From DATARR01 sp044868005 (GTDB lineage: Bacteria > Acidobacteriota > Thermoanaerobaculia > Multivoradales > UBA5704), in NCBI GenBank assembly GCA_044868005.1, contig JBIOVX010000289.1:27497-91496 (forward strand): 64,000 bases of DNA, given 5' to 3'. The number at the start of each line of letters is the position of its first letter. The stretch's first letter is position 1. A program made the position numbers and the translations under genes. A model generated the notes under the pieces. The model ran no database searches, was not told the DNA's origin, and was given only the letters and a program-made list of their open reading frames with translations. Of this stretch, positions 49,051-56,771 are shown in pieces.

Positions 49051-50030
49051 GCCCGCCGCGGCCGCGCCTTGCCCTGCTGCTGCTCTTCGCCCTCTGGCTC
49101 GCCACACTCGTCGCGGCGCCGCTGGTGGGCAGCCAGCCGGTGTCGCTCGCCGACGTGGCGCGCGGCGAGCCTTCGGCGGTCTCCATCTTCTGGCAGATCC
49201 GCCTGCCGCGGGTGCTGCTGGCCCTCCTCGGCGGCGCGGCGCTCGCCGTCTCCGGGCTGGGTTTTCAGACCCTGTTCCGCAATCCCATCGCCGAGCCCTA
49301 CACGCTCGGCATCTCGAGCGGCGCGGCGCTGGGGGCGGTGCTGGCCCTGCGGCTGCAGGGCGGCGAGCTGCTCGGCCTGCCGCTGGTGGCCCTCGCCAGC
49401 TTCGCCGGCGCCCTCGCCGCGGCGTCACTGATTGTCGGGCTGGCGCTGCGCCGCGAGGGGGTGGAGACCTCGACGCTGCTCCTCGCCGGCGTCGCCGTCT
49501 CGCTCTCCTGCTCGGCGGTCATCCTCTTCCTCCAGTACCTGGCGGACTCCACGCAGACCTTCCGCATGGTGCGCTGGATGATGGGCGGGCTCTCCGTCGT
49601 CGGCTACGCCGAGGTGCTCTGGCTGCTGCCTTGGGTGCTCGGCGGCGCCGCCACCTTGCTGGCGCTGCGCTGGGAGCTCAACCTCCTGCTCACCGGCGAG
49701 GAGCTGGCCGCCAGCCGCGGCGTGGACCTCGCCCGCCTGCGCCTCAAGGTGCTGCTCGCCACCTCGCTGATGATCGGCGCGCTGGTGGCCATCGCCGGGC
49801 CCATCGGCTTCGTGGGCCTGATCGTGCCGCACATGCTGCGGCGCCTGGTGGGGCACGACCACCTCTTCCTCGCGCCGGCCTGCTTCTTCGGCGGCGGCGC
49901 CTTCCTCACCCTTTGCGACGCGGCCGCGCGCACGCTCATGGCGCCGGCGGAGCTGCCGGTGGGCATCCTCACGGCCTTGCTGGGAGGACCGTTCTTCCTC
50001 TGGCTGCTCGTGTGGCGGCGGAGGAGCTGA
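49047..50030 (+). CDS. btuC: cobalamin ABC transporter permease
   Basis: The 327-residue FecCD-type permease with about ten transmembrane helices; landmarks are RLPRVLLALLGGAALAVSGL, FRNPIAEPYTLGISSGAALG and GPIGFVGLIVPHMLRRLVGH (the coupling-helix region). ATG at 49047 overlaps the btuD stop (ATGA), so the operon is tightly coupled. No further cobalamin gene follows; the next gene has its own promoter. Confidence 0.94.
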   Translation: MSPPRPRLALLLLFALWLATLVAAPLVGSQPVSLADVARGEPSAVSIFWQIRLPRVLLALLGGAALAVSGLGFQTLFRNPIAEPYTLGISSGAALGAVLALRLQGGELLGLPLVALASFAGALAAASLIVGLALRREGVETSTLLLAGVAVSLSCSAVILFLQYLADSTQTFRMVRWMMGGLSVVGYAEVLWLLPWVLGGAATLLALRWELNLLLTGEELAASRGVDLARLRLKVLLATSLMIGALVAIAGPIGFVGLIVPHMLRRLVGHDHLFLAPACFFGGGAFLTLCDAAARTLMAPAELPVGILTALLGGPFFLWLLVWRRRS

Positions 50031-50033
50031 ACG

Positions 50034-50042
50034 TGGTATAAT
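50034..50042 (+). promoter_or_regulatory. extended -10 promoter
   Basis: TGGTATAAT is a perfect -10 with the TGn extension; no good -35 is visible. It lies in the 170-bp gap before the gene at 50202 and probably drives it. Confidence 0.55.
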
Positions 50043-50201
50043 TTTTTACTGGCGATGACCTATCGCCCAACCCCGTTCGGTCTCCCCCCGCGAGACCCTC
50101 GACCGGGGCAAAGGGGTTCTCAAGCCTCGGGTCGTGTGACTCGTTTCTCTGGTGCGCGAGGTCAGGCGGGGGCTGGCGTCGTGTGACCAGGAGACGAACA
50201 C

Positions 50202-50990
50202 ATGACCCTGCAAAAGAAACTCAAGAAAGCCGTCCGCGCCCGGTCCGAAAAGACCGGCGAAAGCTATACCGCCGCCCGCCGTCACGTCCTGCTCTCTCGC
50301 GCCAAGAAGGCCGCGCAGCCTTCCATCGCTCCCCCGTCCGTCGTGGCGGAACCGGTCCCTGTCGTCGCAGCTCTGGCGCCCGCTCCTTCTCCCGCGTCCG
50401 GCCCCACCCGCGGCGCGGTCAGCGACGAGTCGGCGCGCCAGAAGACCGGCCACGGCCTCGACCACTGGTTCGCCGTGCTGGACGCCTTCGGTGGCGCCAC
50501 CAAGGGCCACACCGCGGCAGCCGCCCACCTCTACAACGATCACGGCGTCCCCGGCTGGTACTCCCAGGGGATCACCGTAGCCTACGAGCGGGCGCGTGGA
50601 CTGCGGGACATGCACCAATCATGCGTCGGCGACTTCCAGGTATCGGTCTCGAAGACGGTTCCCGCCACCGTCGCAGAGGTCGTCGAGGCGTTCAAGAGCG
50701 GCAAGCGCCGGGCCGTTTGGCTTCAAGGCGCCGACGACGGGCTCGTTCGCGCCCTCGACGCGGCCTTCACGGGACCCAAGCCACGGGAGGTGAAGACCAA
50801 GGGCAGTGACTACGCCTGGTTCCGCTTCCCCTGGGACAGCACCAAGGTCGAGATCCGCGTCACGGGCAAGCCCAAGGGCGCGAGCATCGCGATGGACAGC
50901 ACGAAGCTCGCCGGCGCCGAGCAGGTGGAAGAGCGGCGCGCCCAGTGCCGCGTGGCGCTCGAAGGGCTGAAGCGGCACCTGGGTGGGTGA
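50202..50990 (+). CDS. DUF4287/SRPBCC-like protein
   Basis: The 262 residues have a basic N-terminus (LQKKLKKAVRARSEKTGESY), a Pro/Ala linker, a DUF4287-like segment (HGLDHWFAVLDAFGGATKGH, ARGLRDMHQSCVGDF), and a C-terminal SRPBCC/AHSA1-like part (WFRFPWDSTKVEIRVTGKPK). Such proteins may bind small ligands or act as stress factors; no function is established. ATG at 50202. It ends before a clear terminator at 51008. Confidence 0.7.
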   Translation: MTLQKKLKKAVRARSEKTGESYTAARRHVLLSRAKKAAQPSIAPPSVVAEPVPVVAALAPAPSPASGPTRGAVSDESARQKTGHGLDHWFAVLDAFGGATKGHTAAAAHLYNDHGVPGWYSQGITVAYERARGLRDMHQSCVGDFQVSVSKTVPATVAEVVEAFKSGKRRAVWLQGADDGLVRALDAAFTGPKPREVKTKGSDYAWFRFPWDSTKVEIRVTGKPKGASIAMDSTKLAGAEQVEERRAQCRVALEGLKRHLGG

Positions 50991-51007
50991 CCCCGCAACT
51001 CCCATTC

Positions 51008-51044
51008 AGCCGTGCGTCCGTCTCGGGCGCACGGCTGTCTTGTT
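51008..51044 (+). terminator. Rho-independent terminator
   Basis: A perfect 9-bp stem AGCCGTGCG/CGCACGGCT (51008-51016 with 51028-51036) is followed by GTCTTGTTT. It ends the 50202 transcript and isolates the eCIS locus. Confidence 0.8.
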
Positions 51045-51220
51045 TAAGCTCATTTCATAATGTTATCATTGCTATTGACGGATCCATTGCCAGCGCTGGC
51101 CGATCGCCACCGGGGCTCGACTGAGGGGATGCCCCATCTGCGAGCGTTCCTTTTTATAGCAGTGTAACGAAAGGGTCCTCAGCGTCGCCTATTTTATCTA
51201 CTGCTGTGGAGGCGGGGCAC

Positions 51221-52246
51221 GTGGAGCGGCAAACCGTCATCGACCGAGTACGGCAGGCCCTGGGAGCCCGCCTGCTGTTGGGCGAGAGCCCCACGTTCCT
51301 CGAAGAGGCGCGGAAGCTGCCGGCGGTGGCGGCCTGCGAGGCCGGGGTGCTGATCCTCGGCGAGACCGGCACCGGCAAGGAGCTGTTCGCCCGCACCATC
51401 CACTACCTTTCGCCGCGCCGCGACCAGCCCTTCGTGCCGGTCAACTGCGGCGCCCTGCCGGTGGAGCTGGTCGAGAACGAGCTCTTCGGCCATGAGCGGT
51501 CCGCCTTCACCGGCGCCGCCAGCGCCGAGCCGGGGCTGATCGCCGAGGCCGAAGGCGGCACGCTCTTCCTCGACGAGGTGGACTCGCTGCCGCCCATCGC
51601 CCAGGTCAAGCTCCTCCGCTTCCTGGAGAGCAAGGAGTACCGCCGGCTCGGCTCCTCGCGCCTGCGTCACGCCGACCTGCGGATCCTTGCCGCCACCAAT
51701 CTGGACCTCGAGCGGGCGGTGGGGGCGGGAGGCTTCCGCCGCGACCTCTACTACCGCCTCAACGTCGTGCAGCTCCAGCTCCCGCCGCTGCGCGAACGCG
51801 CGGGGGACGTGCCGCTCCTCGCCCGGCATTTCCTCCGCCGCTACGCCCGCGAGCTCGACCGCCAGCTCACCGACTTCACTCCGGAGGCCCTGCTCCGCCT
51901 GACGCTTTACCCCTGGCCGGGCAACGTCCGGGAGCTGGAGAACACCGTCCACCGCGCGGTGATCCTGACCGCCGGCGAGAGCGGCCTCGTCGGCGCCGGC
52001 GATCTGGCGCTGCTCGACGACGGCGCGGCGCGCAAGGCCGCCCAGGAGTCTTTCCGCGCCGCCAAGGTGCGCGCCGTCGCCGAGTTCGAGCGTCGGTACC
52101 TGGAGGATCTCCTCGCCTCCTGCCGCGGCAACGTCAGCCGCGCCGCCCGCACCGCCCGCAAGGACCGCAGCTCCTTCTGGTCGCTGGTGAAGAAGCACGG
52201 CATCGACATCTCCCGCTTCCGCGACGGCGAGCCCGGGCCCCTGTGA
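51221..52246 (+). CDS. sigma-54-dependent activator (AAA+, no receiver domain)
   Basis: The 341-residue enhancer-binding protein has the AAA+ core from Walker A GETGTGKE through the sigma-54 loop RSAFTGA, Walker B GGTLFLDEVDSL and sensor region RRDLYYRLNV to YPWPGNVRELENTVHR. A Fis-type helix-turn-helix at the C-terminus (CRGNVSRAARTARKDRSSFW) follows. There is only a short N-terminus, no receiver, GAF or PAS domain, so activity is probably set by expression or by a partner, as in PspF. GTG at 51221 is chosen because GGAGG lies eight bases upstream. It most likely drives the eCIS promoter 150 bp downstream. Confidence 0.92.
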   Translation: MERQTVIDRVRQALGARLLLGESPTFLEEARKLPAVAACEAGVLILGETGTGKELFARTIHYLSPRRDQPFVPVNCGALPVELVENELFGHERSAFTGAASAEPGLIAEAEGGTLFLDEVDSLPPIAQVKLLRFLESKEYRRLGSSRLRHADLRILAATNLDLERAVGAGGFRRDLYYRLNVVQLQLPPLRERAGDVPLLARHFLRRYARELDRQLTDFTPEALLRLTLYPWPGNVRELENTVHRAVILTAGESGLVGAGDLALLDDGAARKAAQESFRAAKVRAVAEFERRYLEDLLASCRGNVSRAARTARKDRSSFWSLVKKHGIDISRFRDGEPGPL

Positions 52247-52396
52247 CATCTCTCCCACGGTCGTAGGGTTTTTTCGCCACACCCCCCCCGCGGCCCTCGG
52301 TGCGGCAGCCTTTCGCAGGCTCTCGGCGCCACCGCCCTGTGGCGGCGCCATCACACCTTGAAAAACCAAGTCTCTGAAAACAAAGGCTCTTCCTGC

Positions 52397-52412
52397 CGGC
52401 ACGCGGGTTGCC
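52397..52412 (+). promoter_or_regulatory. sigma-54 (-24/-12) promoter of the eCIS operon
   Basis: GGCACGCGGGTTGC matches GGCACG-N4-TTGC at every fixed position, with GG (52398-52399) and GC (52410-52411) spaced correctly. It is 42 bp before the first eCIS gene, directly after the gene for a sigma-54 activator. A GC-rich hairpin lies between 52343 and 52375. Confidence 0.85.
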
Positions 52413-52453
52413 TCCAGGCGTGACGAGGACACACGGCCGGACTGGAACCGCGC

Positions 52454-52744
52454 GTGGAACCGCTCAAATCGGAGATGGCCTTCGAGATTCTCGCTTACCT
52501 CGTGCATCACCCGCGAGCCCAGGACACCTTCGAGGGCATCGTGGAGTGGTGGTTGCTGGAGCGCTACATCGAGCGCCAGCGCCTCGCCGTCGAGGAGGCG
52601 ATGGAGGAGCTGGTGAGCTCGGGCCTCGTGCTCGCTCCCCAGGGCCGGGACCGGCGCCGCCGCTACCGCCTGCACCCGGACCGGGCCGCCGAGGCGGAGG
52701 CGATCGTGGCGCGGCACGAGGCCGCCCGCCGGAGGGAGGCCTGA
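52454..52744 (+). CDS. small winged-helix-like protein, eCIS operon
   Basis: The 96 residues resemble a winged helix-turn-helix: EMAFEILAYLVHHPRAQDTF, EEAMEELVSSGLVLAPQGRD, RRRRYRLHPDRAAEA. First gene after the sigma-54 promoter. It is probably a DNA-binding regulator or a structural adaptor; the operon position does not decide. GTG at 52454 has only a weak GGA site; ATG at 52475 is the alternative. It abuts the DUF4255 gene without a gap (TGA followed by ATG). Confidence 0.6.
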   Translation: MEPLKSEMAFEILAYLVHHPRAQDTFEGIVEWWLLERYIERQRLAVEEAMEELVSSGLVLAPQGRDRRRRYRLHPDRAAEAEAIVARHEAARRREA

Positions 52745-53347
52745 ATGGCCGACTACCGGGCGGTGGCGACGGTGACCGAGGCGGTGCTGCAGCTCCTCCG
52801 CAGCAACTACCGCCCCGAGGACTTCGGGCAGGAGCTGGAGTTCAAGGTCTTCAACGCCAAGGACTTCTCGAAGCCGCTCAACGCCGGCGTGTCGCTCTTC
52901 CTCTACCGCATCTTTCCCAACGGCGTGCAGCGCACCCCTCCCAGCCGGCCCGCGCCCGACGGCCGCACCTTCCCGACGCTGCTGCCGCTCGACCTGCATC
53001 TGCTGCTGACGGTCTGGGGGAAGGAGGCGTCGCTCCAGCACACCATCGCCGGCTGGATGATGCGGGTGCTGGAGGACCAGCCGATCTTCCCGGCTGCGCT
53101 GCTCAACGCCGTCACCCCCGGGGTGTTCCGCCCTCACGAGACCGTCGAGGTCTCGCTCACCGAGCTGACCAACGAGGACCTGCTGCGCATCTGGGATGCG
53201 CTGGTGCAGAACGTCTATCAGCTCTCGGTGCCGTACGTCGCCCGCGTCGTGCGCATCGAGTCGCCGCGGCCGCTCGGGGCGGGCGGCCCGGAGGTGCAGG
53301 AACGCCGGCTGCAGATGGCCGAGCTGCTCACGGAGGCGGGGGCGTGA
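52745..53347 (+). CDS. DUF4255 protein (Pvc16/tail-terminator-like)
   Basis: The 200-residue protein has the DUF4255 pattern: TVTEAVLQLLRSNY, VSLFLYRIFPNG, TLLPLDLHLLLTVWGKEASL, AGWMMRVLEDQPIFPAALLN and ETVEVSLTELTNEDLLRIWD. Such proteins (Pvc16/Afp16) cap the tube and sheath at the distal end and limit length in contractile injection systems. Its presence first in the structural operon, before the sheath, is usual. Start codon directly follows the preceding stop; the end overlaps the next GTG. Confidence 0.9.
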   Translation: MADYRAVATVTEAVLQLLRSNYRPEDFGQELEFKVFNAKDFSKPLNAGVSLFLYRIFPNGVQRTPPSRPAPDGRTFPTLLPLDLHLLLTVWGKEASLQHTIAGWMMRVLEDQPIFPAALLNAVTPGVFRPHETVEVSLTELTNEDLLRIWDALVQNVYQLSVPYVARVVRIESPRPLGAGGPEVQERRLQMAELLTEAGA

Positions 53348-54312
53348 TCCTCGCGGCCGGTGCGCTCCCGGACGGGCGCCGCTACGAGGTGCTGGAGGAG
53401 CTCGACGTCTTCTGCCCTCTCGGCGTGCGCTTCTGGGATGCGGTGACCGACGATCAGATCCGCGCCGGCCTGTGGGCGCGCGCCTGGCCGGAGCCGGCCC
53501 TGCGGCCGGTCGTCCAGGCCTTCCGCACCCGCTCCGACATCTATGCCTTCCAGGGTCTGCCCGGTTTGCGGGCGCTGGAGCGGCCGCCGGCCAACCCCAC
53601 TGGCCTCGCGGTAGTGCCGCCGCCCGGCGGCTCGCCGCCCAGCCCGCCGCCGGCCCACCCCTTCATTCTCGAAGTGGTGGACCTCGAGCGGCGCTTTCTG
53701 CCGGCGGCGCTGCGGCTGGCGCTGCCGCTCCCCACGCGCGGAGTCTTCCTGGCGCGCCCGCCGGGGAGCCCCGCCGAAGCGCCGCCACCCGGGTTCTACC
53801 TCTTCTCCTCGCCGACCCGTCCGCGCTCGGCGGGAGTGGCGGTGGTGCGCGGCGAGCTGGCCGATGCCGCGACCGGCGCTCCGGCCGCGCACGCCTTGCT
53901 GCGCGTCGCCATCCCCGGCCAGCCGGACCGCTTCGGTCTCGCCGACGCCGGCGGGCGCTTTGCGGTGCAGTTCCCGCTGCCGCCGCTCGCCGGCGGTCTC
54001 GGACGCCTCTTCGTCTCGCCCGACGGCGCGCCGGCCTCGCCGCCCGGCCCGCCGGTGGCCGACCGCACGTGGGACCTCTCGGTCGTCGTGGCCTGGGAGC
54101 CGGCCGCCCTCTCGCCGCTTCCCGGCACCGATCTGCCGGACCTCGCCCGGGTGCTCGACCAGCTCCCGGCCGACATCGTTCTCGCCGCCGGCTCGCCGCC
54201 GGCACCCCCGGCCCCCGAGTGGCTTGGCACGCTGCGCTACGACGGTGAGGTCGTGGCGCGCACCGCCGGCGACTCGCGGCTGCTGATCGTCCCTGCGGGG
54301 TCACCCCCGTAA
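53344..54312 (+). CDS. eCIS accessory protein with Pro-rich linker
   Basis: The 322 residues comprise an N-terminal region (YEVLEELDVFCPLGVRFWDA), a Pro-rich linker (PPPGGSPPSPPPAHP) and a C-terminal carboxypeptidase-regulatory-like beta domain (GELADAATGAPAAHALLRVA, GRFAVQFPLPPL). GTG at 53344 overlaps the DUF4255 stop (GTGA). Proteins at this position accompany Pvc16 in several eCIS loci; the role may be cap or surface decoration. Family not firmly recognised. Confidence 0.65.
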   Translation: MILAAGALPDGRRYEVLEELDVFCPLGVRFWDAVTDDQIRAGLWARAWPEPALRPVVQAFRTRSDIYAFQGLPGLRALERPPANPTGLAVVPPPGGSPPSPPPAHPFILEVVDLERRFLPAALRLALPLPTRGVFLARPPGSPAEAPPPGFYLFSSPTRPRSAGVAVVRGELADAATGAPAAHALLRVAIPGQPDRFGLADAGGRFAVQFPLPPLAGGLGRLFVSPDGAPASPPGPPVADRTWDLSVVVAWEPAALSPLPGTDLPDLARVLDQLPADIVLAAGSPPAPPAPEWLGTLRYDGEVVARTAGDSRLLIVPAGSPP

Positions 54313-54339
54313 CGCCGCCTATCGCAGGAGGAAACCGCC

Positions 54340-56277
54340 ATGCCCGAGTACCTAGCGCCGGGAGTCTACGTCGAGGAGGTGAGCTTCCGGCAGAAATCCA
54401 TCGAAGGAGTCAGCACCTCGACCGCCGGCTTCATCGGGCCGGCGCGCTTCGGCCCGCTGTTCGGCGAGTCCGAGCTGCTCACCAGCTTCAGCGACTTCGA
54501 GCGCATCTACGGCGGCATCGACCAGCTCGAGTTCGCGAACGAGAGCAATCTGCTGGACAACCATCTGGCCCAAGCCGTGCGGGCGTTCTTCGAGGAGGGC
54601 GGCCGGCGGCTCTACGTGGCGCGCACCTTCGCCTATCCGGACGCGGCCGATACCGCCGAGGAACAGGCGGCCTACGGCCGGTCGCGCTGGCCGGCGGCGG
54701 GCGGCTCGCCGCAGCTCTTCGATCTCATCGCGCGCTTCCCGGGCCGCGCCGGCGACTTCACCGTCACCATGGTCTTCCGGCTGGGGGAGAACATCCTCAA
54801 CGAGGAGCCGGTGGATCCGGCCGACTCCAGCCAGGGGGCTCCCCGGCACAACATCCTGCGCGGTGCCCAGAACCTCGACACCGTGTGGGCCGGGGAAATC
54901 GGCTCGCCGCCCACCTCGCCGCCCGTCAGCGGCGGGTTCTACTGGGTAGACCGCTACTTCGACGAGGCCGTCGGCCGCTGGACCTATCGCCTGCGCGACG
55001 ACAGCCCGGCCAACGACCCGCCGGTGGGCGCGGTGTCGCTCGACGACGTCGACACCGTCCGCGTGCTCACGGTGGGCGTGGTGCTCTCGCCGCTCGGCCG
55101 CTTCGGCGACGAGCAGGCGTGGGAAGGGCTCACCTTCCACCCCGACCACCGCCAGTCGCTGTCTCGGGTCTTCGATCCCAACCCGGCGAACCCCTCGGCC
55201 TATCTGCGGGTGCCGCTCACCTTCGTGACCGACCGCAACAACGGCGCCGCCATCGCCGGGGCGCTGCTCGCCCAGCCCAACGTCCTCGACGGCGGCCTCA
55301 TCGAGGACAACCTTCGCAACACCAACGTCGGCGACGCCGCGCGGACCTTCCGCGTCCGCCTGGAGGGAGGCCTCGACGGCGACCGTCCCGGTCCCGGCGA
55401 GTACGAGGGAGACGAACAAGGAGGTCTCAAGAGCGGCTTGCTCGCCTTCGAGGATATCGAGGACATCTCGATCGTCGCCGCCCCGGGCTCGACCTTCGGC
55501 CTCGAGAACGGCTATGGCACCCAGGCGCAGACCATCACCCGCCTCTTGATCGCCCACTGCGAGCGGATGCGCTACCGCGTCGCGGTGCTCGACTCGGGCA
55601 ACGGCCAGACCCTCACCAACGTGCGCGCCTTCCGCGGCCAGATCGACACCACCCGCGCCGCCCTCTACTACCCGTGGGTGCGGGTCTTCGATCCCGTCAC
55701 CGAGCGCGATATCCACCTGCCGCCCTCGGGCTTCGTCGCCGGCATCTACGCCCGCTCCGACATCGACCGGGGCGTGCACAAGGCACCGGCCAACGAGGTC
55801 GTCCGCCTGGCCCTCGGCTTCGAGCTGCTGCTCAACAAGGGGCAGCAGGACGTGCTCAACCCCGAGGGCATCAACTGCCTGCGCTTCTTCGAGGGGCGCG
55901 GCTTCCGCGTCTGGGGGGCGCGCACCGCCAGCTCCGACCCGGAGTGGAAGTACCTGAACGTGCGCCGCTACTTCGCCTACCTCGAGCGCTCGATCGACAA
56001 GGGCACGCAGTGGACGGTGTTCGAGCCCAACGGCGAGGCGCTGTGGGCCAACGTCCAGGCGACCGTCGAGGACTTCCTGTTCAACGAGTTCCAGAACAAC
56101 CGCCTCCTGGGCAGCAAGCCCGCGGAGGCTTACTTCGTCCGCTGCGACCGCAGCACGATGACCCAGAACGACCTCGACAACGGCCGGCTGGTGTGTCTGG
56201 TGGGCGTGGCGCCGCTGCGTCCCGCCGAGTACGTGATCTTCCGCATCGGCCAGAAGACTGCCGACAGCCGGGCGTGA
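54340..56277 (+). CDS. eCIS contractile sheath protein 1
   Basis: The 645-residue tail-sheath protein: N-terminal APGVYVEEVSFRQKSIEGVS, STAGFIGPARFGP; a large variable middle region (about 90-350), and the conserved C-terminal sheath domain (TQWTVFEPNGEALWANVQAT, FLFNEFQNNRLLGSKPAEAY, RPAEYVIFRIGQKT). It forms the outer contractile cylinder (Pvc2-4 type). It has a GGAGG ribosome site and is 27 bp from the next gene. Its middle domain is large compared with phage sheaths, as in other eCIS. Confidence 0.95.
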   Translation: MPEYLAPGVYVEEVSFRQKSIEGVSTSTAGFIGPARFGPLFGESELLTSFSDFERIYGGIDQLEFANESNLLDNHLAQAVRAFFEEGGRRLYVARTFAYPDAADTAEEQAAYGRSRWPAAGGSPQLFDLIARFPGRAGDFTVTMVFRLGENILNEEPVDPADSSQGAPRHNILRGAQNLDTVWAGEIGSPPTSPPVSGGFYWVDRYFDEAVGRWTYRLRDDSPANDPPVGAVSLDDVDTVRVLTVGVVLSPLGRFGDEQAWEGLTFHPDHRQSLSRVFDPNPANPSAYLRVPLTFVTDRNNGAAIAGALLAQPNVLDGGLIEDNLRNTNVGDAARTFRVRLEGGLDGDRPGPGEYEGDEQGGLKSGLLAFEDIEDISIVAAPGSTFGLENGYGTQAQTITRLLIAHCERMRYRVAVLDSGNGQTLTNVRAFRGQIDTTRAALYYPWVRVFDPVTERDIHLPPSGFVAGIYARSDIDRGVHKAPANEVVRLALGFELLLNKGQQDVLNPEGINCLRFFEGRGFRVWGARTASSDPEWKYLNVRRYFAYLERSIDKGTQWTVFEPNGEALWANVQATVEDFLFNEFQNNRLLGSKPAEAYFVRCDRSTMTQNDLDNGRLVCLVGVAPLRPAEYVIFRIGQKTADSRA

Positions 56278-56304
56278 GCGGCTGGCGCCTAAAGGAGAGC
56301 GACG

Positions 56305-56757
56305 ATGGCGATACCGCGTGACTATCCGTACAGCCAGTTCAACTTCCGGGTGAGCTGGGACGGCTTGAACGAAACCTCGGTCAACGCCGGCTTCCAGGAG
56401 GTCTCGGGACTGGGCCTGGAGATGACGGTGGCGGAGTACCGCGCCGGCAACTGGAGCGAGAACTCCTCGCGCAAGGTCAACACCACCTACAAGGTCCCGG
56501 ACGTCACCTGCAAGCGCGGCGTCCTGGGCGCCCTCGACCTCTATCAGTGGCTCGACGCGGTGCGCAACGGCACCCAGGGCCAGTTGAAGACGGTGACGAT
56601 CAAGCTGATGAGCGAGGACCGCACGCAGGCGGTCATGACCTGGAAGCTGCTGCGCGCCCGGCCGATGAAGTACACCGGGCCGTCGCTCAACGGCAAGGGC
56701 ACCGACCTGGCGATCGAGGAGCTGGTGCTTTCGGCCGAGCGGATCGAGCTGTCGTAA
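56305..56757 (+). CDS. eCIS inner tube protein 1 (gp19-like)
   Basis: The 150-residue tail-tube protein of the T4 gp19/Pvc1 type: YSQFNFRVSWDGLNE, FQEVSGLGLEMTVAEYRAGN, KVPDVTCKRGVLGALDLYQW and LAIEELVLSAERIEL. It should stack as hexameric rings inside the sheath. A second, longer homologue is at 59811. GGAG precedes the ATG at 56305. Close spacing shows cotranscription with the sheath gene. Confidence 0.93.
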   Translation: MAIPRDYPYSQFNFRVSWDGLNETSVNAGFQEVSGLGLEMTVAEYRAGNWSENSSRKVNTTYKVPDVTCKRGVLGALDLYQWLDAVRNGTQGQLKTVTIKLMSEDRTQAVMTWKLLRARPMKYTGPSLNGKGTDLAIEELVLSAERIELS

Positions 56758-56771
56758 GAGGACCGCCGACC

